From NCBI GenBank assembly GCA_946186535.1, contig CAMHNT010000024.1, positions 1 to 14,158 of the forward strand: DNA of 14,158 nt. Reading direction: 5' to 3'. The DNA comes from an uncultured Clostridia bacterium (lineage in GTDB: Bacteria; Bacillota; Clostridia; Oscillospirales; Acutalibacteraceae). The notes under the pieces are model-generated. The model saw nothing but the letters and a program-made list of their open reading frames with translations, had not been told where the DNA came from and did not search any database. The position numbers and the translations under genes were made by a program. This document shows, in pieces, positions 1-6,943 of the stretch. Within the stretch, counting starts at the first letter, position 1; each line of letters starts with the position of its first letter.

Positions 1-2552
1 TAAGAGAAGCACAGAAGAAGTTTGCAACATACACACAGGAGCAGGTTGATTTCATCTTCAAGTCAGCGGCTCTCGCAGCAAACAACCAGAGAATCAGACT
101 CGCTAAAATGGCTGTTGAAGAGACAGGCATGGGCATAGTTGAAGATAAGATCATCAAGAATCACTATGCAGCAGAGTATATCTACAATGCATACAAGAAC
201 ACAAAGACATGCGGCGTTATCGAAGAGGACAAGGCTTTCGGCCTCACAAAGATCGCTGAGCCTATCGGTGTTATCGGCGCTGTTATTCCTACAACAAACC
301 CGACATCAACCGCTATCTTCAAGTCACTCATCAGCCTTAAGACAAGAAACGGTATCATCTTCAGCCCCCACCCAAGAGCTAAGCAGTCCACGATCGAGGC
401 TGCAAGAGTAGTTCTCGAGGCTGCCGTAAAGGCAGGCGCTCCTGAGGGTATCATCGGCTGGATCGACGTTCCGAGCCTTGAGCTTACGAACACACTCATG
501 AGAGACACTGACCTCATTCTCGCTACAGGCGGTCCCGGCATGGTTAAAGCTGCATATTCAAGCGGTACTCCGGCTCTCGGCGTTGGCGCAGGTAATGCTG
601 CCGCTATCATTGATTCCTCTGCTGACATTATTAATGCGGTTAACTCTATCATTCACTCAAAGACATTCGATAACGGTATGATCTGTGCTACAGAGCAGAC
701 AGTTATCGCTGACAAGACGATCTATGACGCTGTTAAGCAGGAGTTCATCAAGAGAGGCTGCTACTTCCTCAACGAAGAAGAGAAGGACAAGATCAGAAGC
801 ACAATGCTCATCAACGGCGCACTCAACGCAAAGATCGTTGGTCAGCGTCCTGTAACAATCGCTAAGATGGCAGGCTTCGAGGTTCCTGAGGACGTTAAGG
901 TTCTCATCGGTGAGGCTACAAGCACAGACACAGAGGAAGCATTAGGCCACGAGAAGCTCACAACTATCCTCGGTATGTACAAGTCCGAGAACTTCGAGAA
1001 CGCTCTTGACATCGCTGAGACTCTTCTCAACAACAACGGCGGTATCGGTCATACTTCGGTTCTCTGGATCGACAACGTTAACGAGAGAGCAAAGCTCGAT
1101 GAGTTCGCAAGCAGAATGAAGGCTTGCCGTCTTATCGTAAATACTCCTTCCTCACTTGGTGGTATCGGTGATCTTTACAACTTCAAACTCACTCCGTCGC
1201 TTACACTCGGCTGCGGCTCATGGGGCGGCAACAGTGTATCCGAGAACGTTGGAGTTAAGCACCTTATCAACATCAAGACAGTAGCAGAGAGGAGAGAGAA
1301 TATGCTTTGGTTCAGAGCTCCACAGAAGGTTTACTTTAAGAAGGGCTGTTTGCCGGTAGCGCTTGACGAACTCAAGAACGTTATGGGCAAGAAGAAAGCA
1401 TTCATCGTAACAGACAGCTTCCTTTACAACAACGGCTACACAAAGCCGATCACAGACAAGCTCGACGAAATGGGCATTGTTCATACAACATTCTATAATG
1501 TTGCTCCGGATCCGACACTTGCTTGCGCTAAAGAGGGTGCATCACAGATGAAGGCATTCCAGCCTGACACAATCATCGCTATCGGCGGCGGTTCCGCAAT
1601 GGACGCAGGTAAGATCATGTGGGTTCTCTATGAGCATCCTGAGGCTGACTTCCTTGATATGGCTATGCGTTTCGTTGATATCAGAAAGAGAATCTACACA
1701 TTCCCGAAGATGGGTGAGAAGGCATTCTTCGTTGCTATCCCGACATCTGCAGGTACAGGTTCAGAGGTTACTCCGTTCGCAGTTATCACAGACGAGCAGT
1801 CCGGCGTTAAGTATCCGCTCGCTGACTATGAGCTCCTCCCGAACATGGCTATCATCGATGCAGATATGCATATGACAGCACCTAAGGGTCTTACATCAGC
1901 TTCCGGTATCGACGCTGTAACACATGCACTCGAGGCTTACGCTTCCGTAATGGCTACAGACTACACAGACGGTCTTGCTCTCCGTTCGCTCAAGATGATC
2001 TTCGAGTATCTCCCGAGAGCTTATGACAACGGTCCTAATGATCCTGTTGCAAGAGAGAAAATGGCTAACGCTGCTACAATGGCAGGTATGGCATTTGCTA
2101 ACGCATTCCTCGGTGTTTGCCACTCTATGGCTCACAAGCTCGGTGCTTTCCACCACTTGCCGCACGGTATTGCAAACGCACTTATGATCGACGACGTTCT
2201 CCGTTTCAACGCTGCAGAAGTTCCTGCAAAGATGGGTACATTCAGCCAGTATGACCACCCGCATACACTTGCAAGATATGCAGAGGTTGCTGATTACCTC
2301 GGTCTCGGCGGCAACACAGACGAGGAGAAGCTCGAGAACCTCATCAAGGCTATCGACGAGCTCAAGGTTAAGATCGGCATCAAGCCAACAATCAAGGATT
2401 ACGGCATTGACGAGCAGGACTTCCTCGACAGACTCGACGCAATGACAGAGCAGGCATTCGACGATCAGTGCACAGGCGCTAACCCGAGATATCCGCTCTT
2501 CAAGGAAATCAAGGAGATGTATCTCCACGCTTACTATGGTGATAACAACTAA
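1..2552 (+). CDS. adhE: Bifunctional acetaldehyde/alcohol dehydrogenase AdhE (5' partial)
   Basis: AdhE reduces acetyl-CoA to acetaldehyde and then to ethanol in the cytoplasm, using two NADH, and usually assembles into spirosomes. The reading frame is open from the window edge (first full codon at 3), and its first visible residues (REAQKKF, then TQEQVDFIF) align with about residue 20 of E. coli AdhE, so some 18-20 residues are missing. An ATG at 108 is internal and not the start. The N-terminal aldehyde dehydrogenase half shows PTTNPTSTAIFKSL and the catalytic cysteine in FDNGMICATEQ (codon 684-686). The C-terminal iron alcohol dehydrogenase half shows GGGSAMDAGK near 1584 and the expected iron ligands: Asp at 1911 and His at 1923 (GIDAVTHALEAY), His at 2121 and His at 2163 (CHSMAHKLG and HHLPHG). 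Relative spacing matches E. coli D653, H657, H723 and H737. The gene appears intact and ends at a strong terminator. Confidence 0.97.
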   Translation, partial: REAQKKFATYTQEQVDFIFKSAALAANNQRIRLAKMAVEETGMGIVEDKIIKNHYAAEYIYNAYKNTKTCGVIEEDKAFGLTKIAEPIGVIGAVIPTTNPTSTAIFKSLISLKTRNGIIFSPHPRAKQSTIEAARVVLEAAVKAGAPEGIIGWIDVPSLELTNTLMRDTDLILATGGPGMVKAAYSSGTPALGVGAGNAAAIIDSSADIINAVNSIIHSKTFDNGMICATEQTVIADKTIYDAVKQEFIKRGCYFLNEEEKDKIRSTMLINGALNAKIVGQRPVTIAKMAGFEVPEDVKVLIGEATSTDTEEALGHEKLTTILGMYKSENFENALDIAETLLNNNGGIGHTSVLWIDNVNERAKLDEFASRMKACRLIVNTPSSLGGIGDLYNFKLTPSLTLGCGSWGGNSVSENVGVKHLINIKTVAERRENMLWFRAPQKVYFKKGCLPVALDELKNVMGKKKAFIVTDSFLYNNGYTKPITDKLDEMGIVHTTFYNVAPDPTLACAKEGASQMKAFQPDTIIAIGGGSAMDAGKIMWVLYEHPEADFLDMAMRFVDIRKRIYTFPKMGEKAFFVAIPTSAGTGSEVTPFAVITDEQSGVKYPLADYELLPNMAIIDADMHMTAPKGLTSASGIDAVTHALEAYASVMATDYTDGLALRSLKMIFEYLPRAYDNGPNDPVAREKMANAATMAGMAFANAFLGVCHSMAHKLGAFHHLPHGIANALMIDDVLRFNAAEVPAKMGTFSQYDHPHTLARYAEVADYLGLGGNTDEEKLENLIKAIDELKVKIGIKPTIKDYGIDEQDFLDRLDAMTEQAFDDQCTGANPRYPLFKEIKEMYLHAYYGDNN

Positions 2553-2594
2553 TTCAGTATTCGCTCACTGATTTAGATAGACTTCTATTTGAAT

Positions 2595-2636
2595 AAAAAT
2601 CCGTCATAGGCTTTAAAAACCTATGACGGATTTTTT
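2595..2636. terminator. Bidirectional intrinsic terminator between adhE and the convergent gene
   Basis: Perfect inverted repeat: the left arm contains ATCCGTCATAGG (2599-2610), the loop is 9 nt, and the right arm contains CCTATGACGGAT (2620-2631). The arms extend into A-runs and T-runs on both sides (TTTTTT at 2631-2636 on the plus strand, TTTTT on the minus strand). It can therefore end adhE transcription and that of the opposing gene, whose stop codon is at 2663. Confidence 0.93.
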
Positions 2637-2662
2637 ATTTTTTACTTCGATTTCTGCTTTTA

Positions 2663-4018
2663 TTATTGTTTTTTCTCAGACAGATTCTTTGCCTTTTTTC
2701 GTATATTCTCGTTGCAGTCCCAAACACATTCCATAATCATTTCGGCTGTAAGCAAGTTTCTTTTTTTCAATTCGTCAAATATGTATTCCCGACAGCATGA
2801 GCAGAGCGTGTTTTCATAGGCGAAGATTAAAAGTTCCTTCGAAATTTCATTGTTTTCGGCTGTGTTTAAAATTTCCGATATGACGCCGTGCCAACCGCTT
2901 TCGTTCTCCAAATCAAACGGAAGCTTTTCAAGAAATCCGAGAATCAAATCATTATCGGCTTCATGGTAGTTGTGAATGAGAATTTCAAGCATATCAACCG
3001 AAAAATTTTCTTTAAGCTTTTTAACAGCAAAATCATGTACATAATTATTTTTTACAAATTTGATTGCATAAACGGCGGTGCTTCTGAGCTTTTTGTTTTG
3101 AGATTTTGCGCATTCAATTATCGTGGTCGTGTCAAGCGGAAATGGGGAGTACCGTGACGTAAATGCACTAAGGAGATCGGCTTTGATGTTAGGGTCACTT
3201 TCAGAAAGAAAAGCATTTGCTATCCTGATTATGTCCGATTCTTCGGCTTTCCTCAGCATCAAAATATCTCTGCGTGTAACAGCCGAATTCATAGCTTTTT
3301 CGATAAACTCCCCGGCTGTTGGCTTTGGATATTCTGTTCTTTCAAACTCCTTATCCATGGAATTCATAACTCTGTTAAATCGTCTGATTTCCTTTGAATT
3401 CCTGCTGTGAAGTTCAAGCTTTTCTTTCAGAAATTCTTCTCCGTATTCCTCACGTGCCGATTCGCAGAACCAATCAAAATGCCACTTCAAATCATCATCA
3501 GGAGTATTTCTCCGCCTGAGAAAATATGCGCCTATGTCTCCGAAAACCTTAAGAGCCTGTTTAAAATCATTGTGCTGAATAACGGTAATTGCAAGATATT
3601 CAAAGCTTTGAATTATTTCATTTGCTTTTGCACTGTATCTCATTGTCATTATCAGTGAGTACAATTCTTCATACTTTTTATCGATAACACTCTTGGTCGA
3701 CAAGTCTCCGCTGTCCACAGCGAAATAATCGATAAAATCACATAAATGCCATATATTAAATAAGTCGTCGTTTACTTCGGGATCGGAAAATTTCTCGATA
3801 GCAGGATTAAGAAAATATGTATAATCATCAAATTGCAATGCAAGATTATACATAAAACACGCACGTGAGCCTTCAGACTGTATATCAAAAGCAAGATCGT
3901 TCAGGCAGCCGTACAGTACAAGCTCACGGAATTTTTCACCGGTTTCAAGATATTTGAATGCACGTCCGTGTCCGGCAAGCATATAATGCTTGAATTTATC
4001 ATATTTATTATCAGACAT
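2663..4018 (-). CDS. Helical-repeat (HEAT-like) protein of unknown function
   Basis: A 451-residue soluble-looking protein with no signal peptide or membrane segment. The N-terminal half (about 1-100) opens with YMLAGHGRAFKYLE and YGCLNDLAFDIQSEGSRA, a block I recall from uncharacterised clostridial proteins. From about residue 250 to the C-terminus it is almost all amphipathic helix pairs, with HEAT-like units such as SDPNIKADLLSAF (274-286) and NKKLRSTAVYAIKFV (308-322), and a cysteine cluster CSCC (406-409). HEAT-like solenoids usually bind other proteins, but no partner or catalytic site can be named. The ATG is preceded by AGGAG (complement of 4026-4030) at 7 nt, and a strong promoter lies just upstream. 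The gene is visibly more AT-rich than adhE. It is transcribed alone, convergent with adhE and divergent from the DUF2325 gene. Confidence 0.85.
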   Translation of the reverse strand: MSDNKYDKFKHYMLAGHGRAFKYLETGEKFRELVLYGCLNDLAFDIQSEGSRACFMYNLALQFDDYTYFLNPAIEKFSDPEVNDDLFNIWHLCDFIDYFAVDSGDLSTKSVIDKKYEELYSLIMTMRYSAKANEIIQSFEYLAITVIQHNDFKQALKVFGDIGAYFLRRRNTPDDDLKWHFDWFCESAREEYGEEFLKEKLELHSRNSKEIRRFNRVMNSMDKEFERTEYPKPTAGEFIEKAMNSAVTRRDILMLRKAEESDIIRIANAFLSESDPNIKADLLSAFTSRYSPFPLDTTTIIECAKSQNKKLRSTAVYAIKFVKNNYVHDFAVKKLKENFSVDMLEILIHNYHEADNDLILGFLEKLPFDLENESGWHGVISEILNTAENNEISKELLIFAYENTLCSCCREYIFDELKKRNLLTAEMIMECVWDCNENIRKKAKNLSEKKQ

Positions 4019-4048
4019 AAGTGATCTCCTATAATTATTTTGTAATTT

Positions 4049-4077
4049 ATTGTAGCATATATTTACATAAATATCAA
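4049..4077 (-). promoter_or_regulatory. Promoter of the helical-repeat gene
   Basis: On the minus strand: -35 TTGATA (complement of 4072-4077), a 17-nt spacer and -10 TACAAT (complement of 4049-4054), preceded by TGC as an extended -10. The start of transcription would fall near 4042, giving a leader of about 24 nt. Confidence 0.72.
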
Positions 4078-4157
4078 TGAAAAAATCCGGAATCTGTTTT
4101 TAAGTTACAAAAGTATTCGGTAAATTTTACAGATTTATTAATAATAAAATTTTGGTA

Positions 4158-4186
4158 TTGACAAAATCCTATCGGTATAGTATTAT
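4158..4186 (+). promoter_or_regulatory. Consensus SigA-type promoter of the DUF2325 gene
   Basis: -35 TTGACA (4158-4163), 17-nt spacer, -10 TATTAT (4181-4186). This is the best consensus match in the window. Transcription should start near 4193, at the first base of the first palindromic operator, leaving a leader of about 205 nt before the ATG at 4398. Confidence 0.82.
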
Positions 4187-4190
4187 TAAT

Positions 4191-4211
4191 ACAGTTAGTA
4201 AAATCTAACTG
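4191..4211. promoter_or_regulatory. Palindromic operator 1 (AGTTAG-N6-CTAACT)
   Basis: Inverted repeat CAGTTAG (4192-4198), TAAAAT, CTAACTG (4205-4211): 7-bp arms around a 6-bp centre. It begins 5 bp after the -10 box and covers the predicted transcription start, the usual place for a repressor to block RNA polymerase. A second copy lies 70 bp downstream. The GTTAG half-site resembles that of the DtxR/MntR metal-dependent repressor family, although classic DtxR sites have closer half-sites; the identity of the regulator is inference. Confidence 0.65.
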
Positions 4212-4260
4212 AAATTCAAAATATGTCGAATGCGGCAGAGGTCGCAGTTTTTTTAGTATA

Positions 4261-4280
4261 ACAGTTAGAACAATCTAACT
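4261..4280. promoter_or_regulatory. Palindromic operator 2 (AGTTAGA-N4-TCTAACT)
   Basis: Inverted repeat AGTTAGA (4263-4269), ACAA, TCTAACT (4274-4280). The 20-bp block ACAGTTAG-AACA-ATCTAACT differs from operator 1 at only two positions, both in the centre. It lies inside the leader, 70 bp centre to centre from operator 1. I see no second promoter with a good -35 box next to it, so it may act by looping, as a roadblock, or as the remnant of a duplicated promoter region. Confidence 0.62.
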
Positions 4281-4397
4281 AAATTGCTGTAGACATGGGG
4301 GACTGACAACGGCAGCCGAAAATAGTACACCAGTTTTTTTCGTGCCGTGAGTTTGTTACCTGCGTCAAAAATCGCACTTAAGGAGAGTTCACTGAAG

Positions 4398-4688
4398 ATG
4401 AGCGTAGTAATCGTAGGCGGAAACGAGCGAATGGAGATGAAGTATCAGACTATTTGCAAAAGTTTCGGATATAAAGCAAAAGTATTCACAAAAGAGAGCG
4501 GTGCAATAAAAAAGAAGATCGGAACGCCCGATTTAATGATTCTTTTTACAAACACCGTGTCCCACAAAATGGTTCTCAGCGCTTCTCAGGAAGCCAAGAA
4601 AAACAATATTCCGATAGCCTGCTGTCACAGCAGCAGCGCAACGGCTCTGAGCAATTTGCTGAGCGAGATGACTCAGGCAACAGCCTGA
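4398..4688 (+). CDS. DUF2325 domain protein
   Basis: A 96-residue protein starting MSVVIVGGNERMEMKYQ, with the Rossmann-like opening strand and GG(N/H)xRM motif of the DUF2325 family, then LMILFTNTVSHKMV and CCHSSSATALSNLL at the C-terminus, also family hallmarks. The family's molecular function is unknown to me. I chose the ATG at 4398 over an in-frame GTG at 4347 because the protein family starts there and AAGGAG (4380-4385) precedes it, at a rather long 12-nt spacing. It is monocistronic: it has its own operator-controlled promoter and a terminator overlapping its stop codon. The neighbouring flavodoxin suggests a metal- or redox-stress role, but that is inference from position only. Confidence 0.85.
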   Translation: MSVVIVGGNERMEMKYQTICKSFGYKAKVFTKESGAIKKKIGTPDLMILFTNTVSHKMVLSASQEAKKNNIPIACCHSSSATALSNLLSEMTQATA

Positions 4689-4695
4689 TTTTTTA
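4673..4695 (+). terminator. Intrinsic terminator overlapping the DUF2325 stop codon
   Basis: Stem TCAGGC (4673-4678), loop AACA, stem GCCTGA (4683-4688), followed directly by TTTTTT (4689-4694). The TGA stop codon (4686-4688) forms the end of the 3' arm, so the last codons of the gene are part of the terminator. Confidence 0.78.
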
Positions 4696-4831
4696 TATGT
4701 AGGTTTGCGGAAACAAACCGCTTAACTGATAGATTTATACTAAGCTTCGTTGTTTTTTGGTAGCAGCAGCTCATATCATCAGGATTTATTATTCTGATTT
4801 ATTTAAAGAAATGGAAGAGATTTGTTTAAAA

Positions 4832-4860
4832 TTAACAGTTGGTGACATACTAAGAATATT
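4832..4860 (+). promoter_or_regulatory. Possible promoter of the flavodoxin gene
   Basis: TTAACA (4832-4837), 17-nt spacer, AATATT (4855-4860). Matches to consensus are 5/6 and 4/6. A separate promoter is expected because the preceding gene ends in a terminator. ACAGTT at 4835-4840 repeats the first part of the upstream operators, but no matching second half-site is present. Confidence 0.38.
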
Positions 4861-4902
4861 ATTGAAGTTTAGTGAAATTTTAAGAACAAAGGAGATTATA
4901 AC

Positions 4903-5328
4903 ATGAGTAAAGTAGCAGTAGTTTACTGGAGTGGAACAGGTAATACAGAGAGCATGGCAGCAAAGGTTGCCGAGGGTGCAGAGGCAGCAGGTGCAGAGGT
5001 AACAAGCTTCACAGCTTCCGAGTTCTCCGCAGATCAGGTTGACAATTTCGACGCTATCGCTTTCGGCTGTCCTTCAATGGGCAGTGAGGAGCTTGAAGAA
5101 TCCGAGTTCGCACCGATGTTCAGCGACTGTGAGAGCAAGCTTAACGGAAAGAAGATCGGTCTCTTCGGCTCATACGGCTGGGGCGGCGGCGAATGGATGC
5201 GCACATGGGAAGAAACATGCACAAACGACGGTGCTGTTTTTGCGGCTGACAGTGTTATCTGCAACGACGCTCCCGACGCTGAGGCAGAGGAAGCTTGTGT
5301 GGCTCTCGGAAAGGCGCTTGCTCAGTAA
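4903..5328 (+). CDS. Short-chain flavodoxin
   Basis: A 141-residue, acidic, cytoplasmic FMN electron carrier that can replace ferredoxin in low-potential electron transfer. The phosphate-binding loop is SGTGNTESM (residues 10-18). The second FMN loop region is GCPSMGSEELEES (about 55-67) and the third is FGSYGWGGGEWM (about 88-99), with aromatic residues positioned to stack on the flavin. The length fits the short-chain class without the extra 20-residue loop. The ATG follows AAAGGAG (4888-4894) at 8 nt. The gene is monocistronic between the DUF2325 terminator and its own. Flavodoxins are often induced when iron is scarce, which would fit the operator-controlled neighbour, but no operator of the same type is intact in front of this gene. 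Confidence 0.95.
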   Translation: MSKVAVVYWSGTGNTESMAAKVAEGAEAAGAEVTSFTASEFSADQVDNFDAIAFGCPSMGSEELEESEFAPMFSDCESKLNGKKIGLFGSYGWGGGEWMRTWEETCTNDGAVFAADSVICNDAPDAEAEEACVALGKALAQ

Positions 5329-5372
5329 TTGATTCGGGATTAACCGTAATTAATGATGCGTTAATAGATGTT

Positions 5373-5409
5373 ATACCGACAGGATTAAAAATCTTGTCGG
5401 TATTTTTTT
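5373..5409 (+). terminator. Intrinsic terminator of the flavodoxin gene
   Basis: Left arm ATACCGACAGGAT (5373-5385), loop TAAAA, right arm ATCTTGTCGGTAT (5391-5403) with a single G-U pair, followed by T7 (5403-5409). Confidence 0.93.
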
Positions 5410-5740
5410 GTTGTCAAATATCGTTCTTAACCATTTATTAATCATTTATTAACTTTTTATTTACAAATTAAAAATGAATTTGTATGTGCATATTTGACAT
5501 AAGTGCGTTTTGTTTGAAAATTATAATTGTTAGGTAAGAATGTTTCCGTATACAAAAACCGGGGTTTCCGTTTCCGAAAGTACATAAATAAAAGTAAAGT
5601 AAATAAAAGTAAATAAAATAAAATAATACACTCTCATAAAATTCGAGTGTGCGTGTGTGAAAAACCACGCTGAAAAAAATTTTCCCTGTCATCAAAAAAT
5701 GAAGAAGCTATAGCTGTGTGTTTGCTTATGTAAAATATCT
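5410..5740. other. A-rich gene-free stretch
   Basis: No credible gene is seen. It holds an AT-rich block with two ATTTATTAA copies and a low-complexity tract of AAATAAAAGTAAA units (about 5583-5625). A hairpin follows (ACACTC / GAGTGT around 5628-5652) with a T-rich run beyond it on the minus strand, then GCGTG / CACGC (about 5651-5670) and the palindrome AGCTATAGCT (5706-5715). A 75-residue minus-strand frame (5468-5695) is rich in F and Y, lacks a ribosome binding site of note, and looks like translated AT-rich sequence. Confidence 0.6.
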
Positions 5741-5802
5741 TAATAAAACAAAGCACTTCGAATAAAACGAAGTGCTCAGTCTGTCGGTGAAAATACCGAC
5801 AG
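5741..5802 (-). terminator. Two-hairpin terminator region of yebC
   Basis: Reading the minus strand after the yebC stop: a first hairpin with arms CTGTCGGT / ACCGACAG (complement of 5781-5802), then a second with arms AGCACTTCG / CGAAGTGCT (5752-5776), followed by TTTGTTTTATTA. The second hairpin with its U-rich tail looks like the actual terminator. The 10-mer ATACCGACAG of the first is also in the flavodoxin terminator. Confidence 0.8.
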
Positions 5803-5825
5803 CTTTGTTATAAAAAATTAAAAAA

Positions 5826-6572
5826 TCAATCTTCCTCGGCAGGCTCATCGTATTCCCAGTTGTGCCATACGTTCTGGACGTCGTCGTTGTCCTCGAGTGT
5901 GTCGAGAAGTCTCTGCATTTTTGTGATCTGCTCTTCGTCCTCGAGTTTTGTGTAGTTGCCCGGAACCATTTCGATCTCCGCTTCGATGAAGGTGTAGCCC
6001 TTTGAAGTGAGAGCTTCGTTCACTGCGCTGAAATCCTCGGGCTCTGTGTATATCTCGAAAACTCCGTCCTCAACCTGGAAGTCGGAAGCACCGTTCTCAA
6101 GTGCGTCCTCCATAACCTTCTCTTCGTCAAGATCCTCGCTCTCGGTGATGAGAACACCCTTTCTCTCGAACATGAACGAAACGCAGCCCTGAGTTCCGAG
6201 GTTTCCGCCGAACTTGTCGAAGTAGTGGCGAACTTCGCCTGCGGTTCTGTTTCTGTTGTCGGTGAGTGTTTCAACGATAACTGCGATACCGCCCGGGCCG
6301 TAGCCCTCATAGGTGATGGATTCGTACTTCGACTGGTCGCCGTCGCTTGCGGCTTTCTTGATGATACGCTCGATGTTATCGTTCGGTACGTTGTTTGCCT
6401 TTGCTTTTGCTATGCAGTCTTTAAGCTTTGAGTTTACGTTAGGGTCTGCGCTGCCGCCTTCTTTGATCGCAACGATAAGCTCTCTGCCGATTTTAGTGAA
6501 TATCTTGGCTCTTGCACCGTCGTTCTTTGCTTTTTTGTTTTTAATGGTGCTCCATTTTGAATGTCCTGACAT
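5826..6572 (-). CDS. yebC: YebC/TACO1 family protein
   Basis: A 248-residue protein, full length for the family. It opens MSGHSKWSTIKNKKAKNDGARAK and contains YEGYGPGGIAVIVE (about 88-101), TDNRNRT, FDKFGGNLG and the FMFERKG strand, all family hallmarks. YebC-family proteins were first described as transcription regulators (PmpR), and more recent work assigns some of them a role in helping ribosomes through proline-rich stretches. The sequence alone does not decide between these. The ATG is preceded by AAAGGA (complement of 6582-6587) at 9 nt. The gene is transcribed alone from its own promoter, divergent from yicC, and ends at a two-hairpin terminator region. Confidence 0.96.
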   Translation of the reverse strand: MSGHSKWSTIKNKKAKNDGARAKIFTKIGRELIVAIKEGGSADPNVNSKLKDCIAKAKANNVPNDNIERIIKKAASDGDQSKYESITYEGYGPGGIAVIVETLTDNRNRTAGEVRHYFDKFGGNLGTQGCVSFMFERKGVLITESEDLDEEKVMEDALENGASDFQVEDGVFEIYTEPEDFSAVNEALTSKGYTFIEAEIEMVPGNYTKLEDEEQITKMQRLLDTLEDNDDVQNVWHNWEYDEPAEED

Positions 6573-6629
6573 TCATATCATTCCTTTCCTGAATTTGCCG
6601 TACGTATACTGTACAGCACTATCTCATCA

Positions 6630-6658
6630 AGTTTAACATATAATCGCCTAAATTTCAA
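6630..6658 (-). promoter_or_regulatory. Likely promoter of yebC
   Basis: Minus strand: -35 TTGAAA (complement of 6653-6658), 17-nt spacer, -10 TAAACT (complement of 6630-6635). A second arrangement, TTGATG with TATACG 16 nt downstream, lies between this and the gene and could serve instead. Confidence 0.5.
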
Positions 6659-6760
6659 GGATTACGCATTTTTTTCTCGTATCTGTAATTGTGATTTACA
6701 AATTGTTCATATTTGCTAAACGGGAATCGTTAAAATTTTTAAAATAAAATTTCCTATAAG

Positions 6761-6789
6761 TTGCATTTTTTCGGAAAATCTGTTAGAAT
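6761..6789 (+). promoter_or_regulatory. Promoter of the yicC-remA-gmk operon
   Basis: -35 TTGCAT (6761-6766), 17-nt spacer, -10 TAGAAT (6784-6789). Transcription would start near 6796, giving a leader of about 148 nt. The leader contains small hairpins GGCT-TTGC-AGCC (6844-6855) and ACGCA / TGCGT (6868-6882), and a direct repeat ACAGAACG (6885-6892, 6901-6908). Confidence 0.68.
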
Positions 6790-6943
6790 ATAAAGTGAAT
6801 AGTTGCGTGCGGAAAATACGGGTGCTTGTTGTGGATTAATATCGGCTTTGCAGCCTGAAAAAATCGTACGCATAGATTGCGTGAACAGAACGACTGAAAA
6901 ACAGAACGGATAAATAAATTAAACCGAAAGGACTGTACTCAAT

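Noticed and set aside
1896..2528. Long minus-strand frame (210 codons) inside adhE
   Set aside because: It lies opposite a fully conserved coding sequence and is a shadow of its codon bias; the protein has no recognisable features.
108..2552. ATG at 108 as the start of adhE
   Set aside because: The frame is open to the window edge and the residues before this Met align with AdhE, so the true start lies upstream of the window.
4347..4397. GTG at 4347 as the start of the DUF2325 gene
   Set aside because: The extra 17 residues do not belong to the family, no ribosome binding site precedes the GTG, and AAGGAG precedes the ATG at 4398.
4205..4397. Known riboswitch class in the DUF2325 leader
   Set aside because: I could not match conserved core motifs of any class I know; the duplicated palindromes are better explained as protein binding sites.
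5468..5695. Minus-strand 75-residue frame
   Set aside because: Composition is that of translated AT-rich spacer (F, Y, I runs), there is no family resemblance, and hairpins and low-complexity repeats explain the sequence.
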